Below, one piece after another: positions 9,068-19,300 of a stretch of 64,000 nucleotides of DNA. A program made the position numbers and the translations under genes. Location of the stretch: NCBI GenBank assembly GCA_041398705.1, contig JAWKUI010000001.1:372001-436000 (forward strand), in the 5' to 3' direction. The first letter of the stretch is position 1, and every line of letters starts with the position of its first letter. The DNA comes from NORP259 sp041398705. GTDB lineage: Bacteria; Planctomycetota; UBA1135; GCA-002686595. The notes under the pieces were generated by a model. The model was not told the DNA's origin. It saw nothing but the letters and a program-made list of their open reading frames with translations, and made no database searches.

Positions 9068-10249
9068 CTACGCGAACCAGGATTCCGTTCGGCGGCAGAC
9101 CTTGACCAACAGAATCATGACGGGGACTTCGATCAAGACGCCCACCACCGTCGCCAGCGCCGCCCCGGAGGACAATCCGAACAGCATGACGGCGGTGGCG
9201 ATGGCCACTTCGAAGTGGTTGGAGGCCCCGATCATCGCGGCGGGCGCAGCGTCGGCGTAACGGAGCTTGAGCGCTTTCGCGGCCAGGTATCCGAGCGCGA
9301 AAATCAGCACGGTCTGCAGGAACAGCGGAATCGCGATCCAGAGGATCGTCAGTGGATTCGCCAGGATGGCCTCACCCTTGAAGCTGAAGAGCAGAATGAG
9401 GGTGAGGAGCAGGGCCCCGATGGTCACGGGGCTCAGGAACCGCAGGAACTTCTCCCGGAACCAGACTTCGCCTTTGGTGGCCAGGATCCAGCGCCGCGAG
9501 CCGTAACCGGCAACCAGGGGCAGCGCGACGTAGATCCCCACGGACAACAGGAGGGCTTGCCACGGCACCGGAAGTTTGCCCACGCCGAGTAGGAAGCCGC
9601 CGAGCACGCCGTAGAGCAACAGCATGGTCAGGGAGTTGATCGCCACCATGGCCAAGGTCAGCGCGTCATTGCCGCGCGCGAGGAATCCCCAAACCAGCAC
9701 CATCGCCGTGCACGGCGCGATTCCAAGCAGGATGCAGCCGGCGAAGTAGCTGCGCCAAAGGGGAATCTCCAACATCTTGACGCCGTCTTGGAGCACCACC
9801 GTGCCCGCACCATGCACCGCGCCCACCGGCAGGTCGAGCCCGAACGGCATCTTGACCAGATCCATCGCTTGCTCGCCGATCAGCCCCTTTAGCAGCCCGC
9901 CCAGGAAGAGCAGCGCGATGCCGTACATGGTGAAGGGCTTGATCAGCCAATTGATCACCAGGGTCAGCACCACCGGTCGGCCGCTGCGACTCGCCTCCAC
10001 CACCCGGCCGAAGTCGATCTTCAGCATGATGGGATACATCATGAAGAAGAGGCAGATCGCGATGGGAATCGAGACCACCGGTGCGCCACCCACTTGAATG
10101 CTCCATCCATCCAAAGTGCGGGCGAGCGACGGCGCGAGTTTGCCGAGCAGAATGCCCGCCGCAATGCACAGCGCCACCCAAAGCGTGAGGTACTTCTCGA
10201 ACGGGTTCTCCATGTGCCGTTCTTCCACGGGGCATTGCTGCATGCTCAT
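9068..10249 (-). CDS. acr3: Arsenite efflux permease, ACR3 family
   Basis: A protein of 393 residues with ten hydrophobic segments. It exports As(OH)3/arsenite through the cytoplasmic membrane using the proton motive force. The ACR3 signature LGIAPCTAMVLVWGFLARGN is present, including the Cys that is essential for transport. So is the C-terminal GASNHFEVAIATAVMLFGL motif. The start ATG (10247-10249) overlaps the arsC stop as ATGA, so translation is coupled. It is the last gene of arsR-arsC-acr3. The frame is open for 28 more codons inside arsC, but the coupled start is preferred. Confidence 0.93.
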   Translation of the reverse strand: MSMQQCPVEERHMENPFEKYLTLWVALCIAAGILLGKLAPSLARTLDGWSIQVGGAPVVSIPIAICLFFMMYPIMLKIDFGRVVEASRSGRPVVLTLVINWLIKPFTMYGIALLFLGGLLKGLIGEQAMDLVKMPFGLDLPVGAVHGAGTVVLQDGVKMLEIPLWRSYFAGCILLGIAPCTAMVLVWGFLARGNDALTLAMVAINSLTMLLLYGVLGGFLLGVGKLPVPWQALLLSVGIYVALPLVAGYGSRRWILATKGEVWFREKFLRFLSPVTIGALLLTLILLFSFKGEAILANPLTILWIAIPLFLQTVLIFALGYLAAKALKLRYADAAPAAMIGASNHFEVAIATAVMLFGLSSGAALATVVGVLIEVPVMILLVKVCRRTESWFA

Positions 10250-10710
10250 GATTCCATGTCCTCCGTTTCCTCCAATCCTTCGGGCAACCCTTGAACGAAG
10301 CGCGCGATCGCGTCGCGCACCTCGCGGTAACACTGCAGTTGATCTTCCTCGGAGGCTCCCCGGCCTGCCGCCTCCCGCGCCAACCGCGGCGGATCCTCAA
10401 AGCCCCGGTGCACCACGCGACAACGGCCGGGGAAGACCGGGCAGGCTTCGGCGGCGTGATCGCAAACCGTGACCACCACATCGAGCGGCACATCTTTGAG
10501 CTCGTCCACGTGTTTGGAACGATGCCCGGAGATGTCGATGCCCACCTCCGCCATCACGCGTACCGCATGGGGATTCAAGCCGTGCGTCGCCACCCCGGCC
10601 GAGTACGCCTCGATGCGGTCCCCTTTGAGGTGACGCGCCCAGCCCTCCGCCATCTGGCTGCGGCAGGCATTGCCGGTGCATAGGAAAAGAATGCGAAGAG
10701 GGGGTTGCAT
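10246..10710 (-). CDS. arsC: Arsenate reductase, low-molecular-weight phosphatase fold, thioredoxin-coupled type
   Basis: A protein of 154 residues. It reduces arsenate to arsenite for export by the adjacent Acr3. The P-loop CTGNACRS (nucleophile Cys11) opens the protein, and the relay cysteines Cys83 and Cys90 lie in VCDHAAEACPVFPG, as in the Staphylococcus/Bacillus-type ArsC that uses thioredoxin. A W/F-x-DPP-like segment (FEDPPR) is also present. It sits 21 bp after arsR and overlaps acr3. The C-terminus carries an extra acidic tail (LEETEDMES). Confidence 0.94.
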   Translation of the reverse strand: MQPPLRILFLCTGNACRSQMAEGWARHLKGDRIEAYSAGVATHGLNPHAVRVMAEVGIDISGHRSKHVDELKDVPLDVVVTVCDHAAEACPVFPGRCRVVHRGFEDPPRLAREAAGRGASEEDQLQCYREVRDAIARFVQGLPEGLEETEDMES

Positions 10711-10731
10711 GGCTTACCGGGTCAGTTCAGA

Positions 10732-11085
10732 TCACTTGGAGCTGCAGTAGGTTCCCGCCTTGCCCCCAGCGATGCGCTTGAGGGCTTTCGAGTCCCGACG
10801 AACCTGGGGGTCGCTGGCCAACTGCTCTTCGATCCAGGGCAGGAGCCCACTCAGCTCGGCGTTCTCCCGGTTCACACGGTAGTAGACCCAGCGCCCTTCC
10901 TTCCGACTCTCCACCAACCCGCAGGCCAGGAGCAATCCCATATGGCGCGACGTCGTGGAGCCCGCAACTTGGAGCAGATCGGTCAATTGACAGGCACAGA
11001 GCTCACCGCAGCGGAACAGCGCGCCGAGTAGGCGCAGCCGGTTCCCGTCGGAAAGCGCTGCAAAGAGGGGGGCCATGGCCTGCAT
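10732..11085 (-). CDS. arsR: ArsR-family arsenic-responsive repressor
   Basis: A protein of 117 residues with a winged helix-turn-helix. The metal site ELCACQLTDLL (Cys30 and Cys32, with Cys26 just before) matches the ELCxC As(III) site of classical ArsR, and the recognition helix is near STTSRHMGLL. It represses the ars operon and is released by arsenite. ATG 11085 lies only 4 bp from the operator and close to where transcription would start, so the ATG at 11076 is an equally reasonable start. A C-terminal CSS tail may add a ligand. Confidence 0.92.
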   Translation of the reverse strand: MQAMAPLFAALSDGNRLRLLGALFRCGELCACQLTDLLQVAGSTTSRHMGLLLACGLVESRKEGRWVYYRVNRENAELSGLLPWIEEQLASDPQVRRDSKALKRIAGGKAGTYCSSK

Positions 11086-11088
11086 GGC

Positions 11089-11118
11089 TGCATTGTTGCA
11101 TACTTAGCGAACAATGCA
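11089..11118 (-). promoter_or_regulatory. ArsR operator overlapping the ars promoter
   Basis: A perfect 9-bp inverted repeat, TGCATTGTT (11089-11097) and AACAATGCA (11110-11118), is separated by 12 bases. On the minus strand a TAAGTAT -10-like element lies in the spacer, so bound ArsR would cover the promoter. This is the only dyad of this quality in front of arsR. Confidence 0.8.
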
Positions 11119-11309
11119 AACGACAAGGCGCGCGGATCTGCCGTGTCGAGGTCACCCACAGGGAGGCTCGCCGCTGGGGACAGCGGGTCCATGGTTGCGC
11201 GGCACCCTCTCCCAATGCAAAGCCCTGGGAAGAACGACAACCGGGCGGCAAATCTGCGGCGATGGAGCCCCATTGCCTGCCAGGGAACCGGTTTTGCGGA
11301 ACGCCGCCC

Positions 11310-11684
11310 CTACCCGTGGGTATTGGGTTGCTCGCGCTCCTCCACGGCTCCTTCGAGCCGTTCCAGAGCGGGCCAATCGCCGGTTTCCGCCGCCTGTACT
11401 AGGTCCCGCACACGGCAGCGGCGCGCAGGCCGGAATCGAAGGCCGAAGATCATCTCCCGCAGCGAAATGCACTCGCCCGGGAAACAGCCCTCAACGTCGA
11501 TGCGCTCCGCAGGTACGCCGAATTCCCCCGCGAAGCCCAGGAAGAACTCATCCACATCGTCGCCCGCCATGCCGAGGTCGGCCCACAGGTCCATCTCGAG
11601 GGTGAAGGCGCCGCGGCCCTTGGGCAGGGGCCAATTCTCGAGGAGGAAGGCGAAGACCTTCTGGATGGTCGCTTGACGGGCCAT
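11310..11684 (-). CDS. DUF1493-like small acidic protein
   Basis: A protein of 124 residues from an ATG at 11682-11684; a longer frame exists but runs antisense through the sigma gene. The central segment LEMDLWADLGMAGDDVDEFF, followed by LGFAGEFGV and later GCFPGE, matches the DUF1493 pattern (an acyl-carrier-protein-like helical fold of unknown role). A moderately basic then acidic C-terminus follows (DLVQAAETGDWPALERLEG). It is divergent from the sigma-fusion gene, with about 150 bp between starts. Function unknown. Confidence 0.68.
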   Translation of the reverse strand: MARQATIQKVFAFLLENWPLPKGRGAFTLEMDLWADLGMAGDDVDEFFLGFAGEFGVPAERIDVEGCFPGECISLREMIFGLRFRPARRCRVRDLVQAAETGDWPALERLEGAVEEREQPNTHG

Positions 11685-11837
11685 GGGAGCGCGCCGGGGA
11701 GGTTCCGGGCCGGGTCGATTGTAGCCCGGAGCGCTCCCGCCCCGGGTTCCCGCAGGGCGTATCATGGCCCTCCCCTGTGCCCGGCATTTTTTCGGGATTC
11801 CGACAACGCCAGGCCGGGGGCTGCATCTCCCGGGTTG

Positions 11838-14800
11838 ATGGAATCCCAATCGAATCGATACGCGCTGGACCGACTGCTTGGCGAAAGCGAGTGGATCGGG
11901 GCCCTGGCCGCCGGGCTCGTGGGTGATGCCCACGCGGCCGAGGATGTGGCCCAGGAGGTCCGGATCGCGGCGCTGCGGCGCGAACGCTCGGGGCAGGCGG
12001 CCAGCCGGCCTTGGCTCGCGGCGGTGACGCGCAATGCGGGGCGCATGTGGTTCCGGGCAGAAGGCAATCGACGGCATCGCGAACGGGTCCAGGCGCGGGA
12101 GGAATCCCAAGACCTGGCGCCCGAAGAACTGCTGGCGAACCTGGAAATGCAGGAGGCCCTGGCCCGCCTGGTGCGCGAATTGCCGCCGGAGCTGAGCGAT
12201 GTGGTCCTGCTGCACTTCTTCGAGGGTCTCGGCCTGAGCGAGATCGCCGAACTGCGCCGGATCCCTGCAAGCACGGTGCGTGCGCGCAAGCGCCGGGCGC
12301 TTGAGGTGCTGAAAGAGCGATTGGATTCCCGCTTCCACGGGGATCGCCAGGCTTGGATGGCTGCGGTGTTGCCGCTTGTGCGTCAGGGATGGCGCAAGGC
12401 AGCGGTGCGCAGCCCTTGGTGGGCCCCATTGACCTCAACCTGGATCGCCATGAGCCTCACCTGGAAACTGTTGTCCGTCGCCCTACTGGCCACCTTGGCC
12501 GCCTTGCCGTTCCTGCGCGAGCCGTCGACCGAACTCGCAAATGATCGGCTTGCACTGCAACCCGAGAACGGGAGCCCAGCCGAACTGGTCGAAACGGCGG
12601 TCGTCACTCCCCCGCAGGAAACCACCGATCGGACGCCGGTTTCCGTGGGCACGACGCCGGCGGAGCCGACCTCTGCGCCCGCAGCCGCCCCGGGGATCAC
12701 CACCGTTCACCTTCGGGTCGTCGATCCCGAAGGCCGCCCCGTCGCTGGCGCCCAGGTGCGCCTGGAGCCGGGAATCGAGATGCAACTCGCGCACGAGCAC
12801 ATCATGCGCGAGTTGGGAGCGGTCAAGGTCGCGGCGTTGCTCAGTGCCCTCACCCGCACGACCGATGGAGCGGGAATGGCGTATTGGCAGTCGGAGTTGC
12901 TGCAAAAGAGCGGAGTGGCCGAGTTCGTGGCCACCGCCGAGGATCAATCCCAGGGCCGGATCTCCGTGTTGCTCGAAGCCGGTGTGCCCAATGACTTGGG
13001 CGAACTCGTCATCGCGCCTGCCGGTTCGGTTTCGGGGTGGGTGCAGGGACCCCAGGGGCGCGCAGGCAAGTCCATCTTGGTGGGCCTGTGGCCGGTCCTT
13101 CGGGACGAAAGCGGAGAGGCCCTGCCCATTCCGGTTGGCAGCAAGAGCCTGGACGCCGAACTCACCACGCGCACCCAGAGCAACGGGACTTTCCATTTCG
13201 AAGGCGTGCCGGCCGGCGAGTATCGTGCGGTGGCCCAAGCGGCGTATGACGCCCAGCTGCAGGCCAGTGAGGCGTTTGCGGTTACCCTGGGGCAACACAC
13301 GGAGAACGTCGAACTGTACTGCGACCTGCCGACCGAAGCCGACGCCGGCTTTGCCATCCAGGTGCTCGCGGCGGACGGCAAGCCGCTGCCCACCGCCTAC
13401 GTCAAGGTTTCCGGGCCGAACTCATCGGCTTCGGGCACGGTGAACGAACAGGGTCAATACGGCAAGGCGGGCAGCAACATGGAGCGGTTTTCCAAGGGAC
13501 GCCTCGAAGTCACCGACGGCTCTTTGCATCACAAGCCTTTGGTGTTGGATCCCATGCCCGAACGCATCGCGGGACTCCAGGTGCAGATGGAGCCGGCGGA
13601 GTACGTCGAGCGCACCTTGACCTTGGTGGGTACCGACGGATCCAGCGTGGAGAGCGCACGTTTGCGGATCGATTCTGCCCATGGCGCCTATTCCCGGGAC
13701 CTGCACGGTGGCAAGGAGCGATTGACCTTGCCCGGTGGCGAGCTTGCTTTCTCGCTCAAGATCGACGCCCGTGGCTTCCAGCCTTGGACCCAGAAGGGCC
13801 TGCTACCGGATGCGCTGGCGGAGGATTGGACCATCGTGTTGGACCCAGTGCCGGGCCTCACCGGTCGCGTGCTGGCGAACGGGACTCCCATCGAAGGGGC
13901 CACGGTGGCGATCTACCACCACGCGGTCCAAGGCGAAGCGATCGTTTCGGGGGACCGCATCCAGCTGCGCAACACCAGCCCCTTCGATGAGGCTCGCACC
14001 GACGCAGACGGAGTGTTCCGGCTCTTCCCCAGCGCGGACCTGGACTACGTGTTGATCGCCGATCACAAGGATCACGGCGCGGCGCACTTCGAAGTCCTGG
14101 ACTATCGATTCGCCGCCGGACGCAGCGGCCTGAAATTGGAACTGCTTGCCACGGGCACGATCGAGGGCACGGCCTTGGATCGCGATGGACAACCCATCCC
14201 CCGTGCCAAGGTGATGCTGCACCACCCCTTCCTGGAAGCGCGGCGCACCCGTGCGGACCGCGAGGGCCGGTATCGCTTCCGCCGGGTGCCCGCTGGGGAT
14301 TGGTACCTGCAGGTCGTCGATGAGTTCGAAGACGGATTCTTCAGCATGACCGAGGAGCTGCCCGAAGGTTGGCAGTATCCGAGCAATTGCACGGTGTTGC
14401 CGGAGCAAACCACTCACTTCGACTGGGATGGACGTACGGTGAGAGAATCCCGAGTGGTCCTCGCGGTCAGTCCCCAGACCATGGGCCCGGTTCGCTGGAA
14501 ACTGGAGCCCACCACCAGCGGCAGAGGTCGGGACCCCTTCCAATACCAGAAGTCGACTGAAGGCCCTTTGGCTCCCGGGGAAGAAGTGGTTTTGATCCTC
14601 AGTCCGGATGCGCAGTGGACCTTGACCACTGAAGTACCCGGAATCCCGGGACAACTGGCCCAAGATCTCGATCCTTCGAACCTTCCGGAGCGCATCCAAC
14701 TGGGCTTCGATGCGGCCCGGATCCGCGTGCCCCTCCCCCAGGAACTACTGAGCGCAGCGCCCAGCTGCGACCTCGCCATGAAGGTGGTCTCGGGGAGCTG

Positions 14801-14960
14801 GACCTGGCGCTACCGCTGGTTTGCCTCCGAGCCGATGCCGGAGTCGATGGTTGTGCCTTCGGGGCCCCTGACCCTGACGCTTCGGCGCAACGATGGCAGC
14901 GAACCCCGGACTTGGACCGTGACCTGCCCCGCTGGCGAGTCAACCACCATCGAACTCTGA
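11838..14960 (+). CDS. ECF-type sigma factor fused to TM helix and carboxypeptidase-regulatory-like repeats (copy 1)
   Basis: A protein of 1040 residues from ATG 11838. Residues ~15-75 form sigma-70 region 2 (HAAEDVAQEVRIAALRRE). Residues ~105-165 form region 4 with the helix-turn-helix LSEIAELRRIPASTVRARKR. A single TM helix lies at about 202-226 (WIAMSLTWKLLSVALLATLA). The rest (~800 residues) should be extracytoplasmic. It contains several carboxypeptidase-regulatory-like beta-sandwich repeats, e.g. VDPEGRPVAGAQVRLEPG and LDRDGQPIPRAKVMLHH followed by DREGRYRFRRVPAG. No anti-sigma gene is adjacent. I infer a membrane-tethered sigma factor, released or controlled through its outer domain. 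A second copy lies 1.4 kb downstream on the other strand. Confidence 0.85.
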   Translation: MESQSNRYALDRLLGESEWIGALAAGLVGDAHAAEDVAQEVRIAALRRERSGQAASRPWLAAVTRNAGRMWFRAEGNRRHRERVQAREESQDLAPEELLANLEMQEALARLVRELPPELSDVVLLHFFEGLGLSEIAELRRIPASTVRARKRRALEVLKERLDSRFHGDRQAWMAAVLPLVRQGWRKAAVRSPWWAPLTSTWIAMSLTWKLLSVALLATLAALPFLREPSTELANDRLALQPENGSPAELVETAVVTPPQETTDRTPVSVGTTPAEPTSAPAAAPGITTVHLRVVDPEGRPVAGAQVRLEPGIEMQLAHEHIMRELGAVKVAALLSALTRTTDGAGMAYWQSELLQKSGVAEFVATAEDQSQGRISVLLEAGVPNDLGELVIAPAGSVSGWVQGPQGRAGKSILVGLWPVLRDESGEALPIPVGSKSLDAELTTRTQSNGTFHFEGVPAGEYRAVAQAAYDAQLQASEAFAVTLGQHTENVELYCDLPTEADAGFAIQVLAADGKPLPTAYVKVSGPNSSASGTVNEQGQYGKAGSNMERFSKGRLEVTDGSLHHKPLVLDPMPERIAGLQVQMEPAEYVERTLTLVGTDGSSVESARLRIDSAHGAYSRDLHGGKERLTLPGGELAFSLKIDARGFQPWTQKGLLPDALAEDWTIVLDPVPGLTGRVLANGTPIEGATVAIYHHAVQGEAIVSGDRIQLRNTSPFDEARTDADGVFRLFPSADLDYVLIADHKDHGAAHFEVLDYRFAAGRSGLKLELLATGTIEGTALDRDGQPIPRAKVMLHHPFLEARRTRADREGRYRFRRVPAGDWYLQVVDEFEDGFFSMTEELPEGWQYPSNCTVLPEQTTHFDWDGRTVRESRVVLAVSPQTMGPVRWKLEPTTSGRGRDPFQYQKSTEGPLAPGEEVVLILSPDAQWTLTTEVPGIPGQLAQDLDPSNLPERIQLGFDAARIRVPLPQELLSAAPSCDLAMKVVSGSWTWRYRWFASEPMPESMVVPSGPLTLTLRRNDGSEPRTWTVTCPAGESTTIEL

Positions 14961-15008
14961 GGGGTTGGGGCCGGCCCCTGGCCCATTCACCCTGGCGGCT
15001 CAACCAAA

Positions 15009-15041
15009 TGCGCCCCCCGGTCCCTAGGACCGGGGGGCGCA
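15009..15041. terminator. Perfect 15-bp hairpin between convergent genes
   Basis: TGCGCCCCCCGGTCC (15009-15023) pairs exactly with 15027-15041 around CTA. It lies midway between the stop at 14960 and the convergent stop at 15068; no T-run. A bidirectional terminator is the simplest reading. Confidence 0.7.
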
Positions 15042-15067
15042 CGCGAGCTTGGTGACTGCGGCAGGCC

Positions 15068-15682
15068 CTACTTGTACTCGCCCGTGCTCGGCTCAGCGGG
15101 TTCCGCTTCGCTGGCCGCTTCCACGACCTTCACACGGCGCATTTCGATGGTCATCTGCAGCTCTTCGCCCTCTTCGGTGACCTTGTAGAAGGTGCTGGTC
15201 GAGGTGTTCTCCGTGGCGTTCAGGACCATCTTGGCGTCAGCCATTTCGCCAGTCATCTGGTCCTTCATCTTGTAGACCATCACGATCGAATCGTTGGCCT
15301 GGTTGTACCGGCCCACCATGTTGGTCAGGGTGGTGGTAGCAGAGTCCACCCAAGTGCCCACGAACTTCCCCGCTTCGGCGTCGTAGCCGAAGGTCGAGGA
15401 GCCGGCAAACGGCTGGCCCATGAGATCAGAGGTGAACTCGGACACGGTCCAGAGCTGACCGACCGGCTTCACCGTCTCGCGGCACTTCATGACCATCGGC
15501 TCCTGGCCTTCGGGCATGTTCATGGTGAGGGTGCCTTCCCACTGACCAGCGCCGCGCAGCACCAGACGGTGCTCCTTGGTCGGCTTGGCGCCTTCTTGGA
15601 AGGGGTTCACTGCGATCGCGGCGATGGCGACTCCGGAAAGAACGGTTGCGGCGGTCACCGCCGCGAAGCGGGTGAGGAACAT
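15068..15682 (-). CDS. Secreted DUF1579 family protein
   Basis: A protein of 204 residues. The start at 15682 is supported by an AGGAG Shine-Dalgarno 8 bases upstream and by the signal peptide MFLTRFAAVTAATVLSGVAIA. The body (HRLVLRGAGQWEGTLTMNMP, then GRYNQANDSIVMVYKMKD) fits DUF1579, small lipocalin-like beta-barrel proteins of unknown function that are often abundant in planctomycetes. The C-terminus is acidic (EAASEAEPAEPSTG). No ligand can be proposed. Transcribed convergently to the sigma-fusion gene. Confidence 0.75.
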   Translation of the reverse strand: MFLTRFAAVTAATVLSGVAIAAIAVNPFQEGAKPTKEHRLVLRGAGQWEGTLTMNMPEGQEPMVMKCRETVKPVGQLWTVSEFTSDLMGQPFAGSSTFGYDAEAGKFVGTWVDSATTTLTNMVGRYNQANDSIVMVYKMKDQMTGEMADAKMVLNATENTSTSTFYKVTEEGEELQMTIEMRRVKVVEAASEAEPAEPSTGEYK

Positions 15683-15936
15683 CTTGCTACTCCTGGGTGG
15701 TTTGGAAACTCGGGGATCCGGCCTGACGGACCGGACCCCCTGGTCCGGACGGCATGCGTAGCTCTCCTGGCACGCCACACCGTCTCGGGCAGTGGTCGAT
15801 TTGCCCATCTTCCCTGCACCGTTGGCCCGCACTCGTAAATCCTTTGCATTTGTCGTTCCAGGAAAGGATCCGCCCTCCCCAGACCCACCAAAACTTCTCA
15901 AACCCGTTAGATTCGGACTTCCCCAAGCGCACTTCC

Positions 15937-16314
15937 ATGACTCAAAACAACGCGGAGATCGACCGCTACATCGCCGGTTTCCCCGAGCCCGTCCGCGGGC
16001 GGCTCGAGGAACTGCGCGCCACGATCCACAAAGCCGCTCCCGGCGCCACCGAAGCGATCAAATACGGCATTCCCACCTTCGTCCTGCACGAGAACCTGGT
16101 GCACTTCGCCGGCTACCAGAAGCACATCGGCTTCTACCCCAGCCCCTCCGGCATCGAACACTTCGCCAAAGAACTCGCCGCCTACCCCGGCGCCAAAGGC
16201 TCCGTTCAATTCCCCCACGACGGCAAACTGCCCCTCACCCTCGTCAGCAAGATCGTGAAGTTCCGCAAAGCCGAAGCCGAAGCCAAAGCCGCAACGAAGC
16301 GTCCCAAGAAGTAG
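15937..16314 (+). CDS. DUF1801 (YdhG-like) protein
   Basis: A protein of 125 residues from ATG 15937. The sequence RYIAGFPEPVRGRLEELRAT, then EAIKYGIPTFVLHENLVHFA and GFYPSPSGIEHFAKEL, is characteristic of the DUF1801 family, small alpha/beta proteins related in fold to frataxin-like iron chaperones. The C-terminus is Lys/Ala-rich (KAEAEAKAATKRPKK). The gene ends 12 bp before the stop of the convergent sigma-fusion gene with no hairpin between. Biochemical role unproven. Confidence 0.85.
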   Translation: MTQNNAEIDRYIAGFPEPVRGRLEELRATIHKAAPGATEAIKYGIPTFVLHENLVHFAGYQKHIGFYPSPSGIEHFAKELAAYPGAKGSVQFPHDGKLPLTLVSKIVKFRKAEAEAKAATKRPKK

Positions 16315-16326
16315 GACCGGCGGCGC

Positions 16327-19300
16327 CTATCGGGGTTTCAGCCAAACCAGCCAATCATTTCTAGAGGGATCGAACGCGTCCGCTTCGAACACCAGTTCCT
16401 GGGTCTCGTAGGCATCCCCTTCGACCTTCATGCGCCATTCCCCTGGTGGAAGCTCAAAGGTCATTTCGAGGGCGGCGATCAGGCCATCTTCTTGCGGAAA
16501 CTCCTCGGAGATTCCCTGGCTTGAGGACGCGAATTGCTGGTTGACACTCCACCAGAACACCGGTTCCCCCGGGTCTCCGTCGGCCGACTCCTGCTGTGCC
16601 TCGGGTCTTTTCCTCCACGTGCCAAGAATCACCCCGGGAAACCCCTTTGCGACTAGGGTCACTTGAAACTCCTCGCGGGGCGTACAGATCCAGCGCCCCT
16701 CTTTCAGCAGTCGATTCAGAAAGGCATCCGTCGATTCGCCCCCAATCGTGGGGCCGATTGCAATCACGCTATCCGCCGCACCTACGCCCGGGGGTGGTGC
16801 CTCCTGCAAGAAACAGATCCGCCCAGGCACCCTCTTAGCCCCGCCCCGGTTCATGAATACGTCCACCGGCTGATCGGGGGGTTGCGTCAGATCGATGCGT
16901 AGGTGCCCCACGTAGTCTTGGCACTCAAAGTTCAAGTCAACTTGCCCAGCAGGAATACCCCGCAACCATCCGGTATCGGAGAGGAGCGTCGCACGGGAGC
17001 TTGTCGACCATCGGCGCTTACGGAACATAACCATCACGCCATCGGACATTCTTCCTTCGACATCGACAACAGAAGGGGCCTGGCCATTCGGGAAGTGCAC
17101 ACGCACCTGAAGCGAACGCAAGGGGCGCAAAGCCACCTTCAAAGGTTCCTCGCCCGCTGGATGGTCGACCTCTGCGCAATCCACTCTCTCATAGCCTTCG
17201 GCGCTCACTGAGAAGTGGAACCGGCCCGGTTGAATCCCCTCGAAACGCAGGGGATCGGAGCCCGGCACAGGGGGAACCCCGAATCCATCATCTCCTTGAC
17301 AGCGTTGCAACGTGAATCCGCGAATGGGCTCCCCCGAGAGGGCATCGACCACAACCGGCTGAACCTGCACTCCGAGCAGAGTCTGCTTGTCCCAGACGAT
17401 CTCCAAGTCTGGGCCGCCCGACTGGGCGAATGCCTCAATGAACTGGGTTGAGCTCCCTGGGGCAAATGCACGCACTTGGAATCGGGCTGGGTAGAGACTG
17501 GAGAAAGAGAAACATCCATCCTTGTTGCTGACGGCGCAATCCATGTTGGCCGTTCGCTCCAAGGTATGCGGGCTGGCACCCACATAGTTCCTTTCAACGA
17601 GGCGATCCCCTTCGACCTCTACCCGAATCCCGGAGACCGGCTTCCCGTCGCGATCCACAATACGGCCGCGCAATCGTTCCTCAGGCGCGAGTTTGATTCT
17701 CACCTCCCCTGATTCAGGCAGCGGCTGAACCGCTTGAAGTGCAAATCCCGGAGCCCAGGCCAGAATCCCCCTGTATCGAGTATCGCTGAACTCTTCGGGG
17801 TTTTCGGGCTTCAACCCTTCGAAGCAAAAGGCCCCATTGCGATCGGTCGTTTTGCGATCCGAGCACCCCGCTGCGGGCCGGGGCCACGTGAATAGCTGTG
17901 CCCCCTCGATGGGTTTCCCGGCCGAATCCACGACGACACCTGGGAGAGTCTGCCCACGCAGTAGCTGAACAACGGCTTTGGGTCCACGAATCGAATGCCA
18001 GTAGCGCTCCGTGAAGTATGGCGGCGATTCGCAAGACAAGGAGACTTCGCCCTCGGGTTGCAGCAAGAACTCAAAGCCCCCGTCTTCCCCTGAAACGGCC
18101 TTCTCTCCGACGCGCTGAATGTAGTTCACCTGCGGATCGTGGGTTTCGGGATAGTTTGAGGGAATGGTCGGGCTAGTTATCTCGAGTATGGCCCCTTTGT
18201 AGGGCATCCCATCGGGATCAATGACGTGGCCCCCGAGCTTGGCCGGTGGCACCAGTCGCAACTCATGCCCATCGCTATCCTTGCTCAAACCACCAATCAG
18301 CCCCCGACCACATACTTGGCCTGCCTTTTTGGGAACAACGAGGAAATGCCCCCCCAGGTGGTCCACGGAAAACTGCCCCAAGGCATTGCTGTGCAAGATT
18401 CGATCGGGCTCCTCTCCAAATCGGACCCCTGTCCAGATCAAGAGCTCGGCATCGGCCACAGGCCGATCCTCCTGATCTAGCACGATTCCACTCAAGGTCC
18501 ATCCATCTGGAATGCGGACTTTGGTCAACTCTCCGCGTACGAACTCGCTAGCTCCGACTCGCACGCCGGGTGAGTATTCGGTCCCCATGGCGTCCAGAAA
18601 GAACGGCGCCCGGTCCGATTCCAACTCAAAGCGCGCCATACCCCCAACATCGGTGACCGCAGAATGGCTGAGCCAGTTACCCAAGACGGTTCTGGACTTC
18701 ATTTCTAGTTGGATGCCCGCCAAGTCCGCACCGCTACTCTCACTGACCACGTGTACGGGCCAGAACACCACCTCGTCCGGCGCAGCGGCGACTTCCCTGA
18801 AGGACGCCGGACCGACCTCTGGTGTCGCCTCAGGTGCCGCCTCTTGCACCGCGGCACGCAGACCGGCATTCGCCGGGTGATCGCTGTCAGGCCCAGGATC
18901 CCGCAAGGCCCACAGGGCCGCCGACCCACCGAACACGACCACCAAGAGCGCCAAGCCCAGCCAGCCGCCCTTGCCCATCACCCCCGGCACCGAACCCGCG
19001 CCGGTCGCGCTCGCCCCGGCCTGCAAGACCGCCGCCCGCGCCTTGCCGTGCAGCGCAAACACCCCGGCCAGAACACCAAGCGTCCCTTTCAACTGCCCGC
19101 GCAGCTCCCCGAGCCCGCGCCAAAGCCGCTGCCGCGCGGTTCCCGGCGCGATGCCCAGCTCCACGGCCACCTGCGAAGGCTTGCGGCCATGAACCAGGCA
19201 CTGCTCGACCACCTGCCGCAAGGATTCCGGCAACCCAGCCAGCGCCCCCTGGATTTGCCCGCGCAACTCGTGCGCCTCGAGCGATCGGGAAGGCTCCAAC

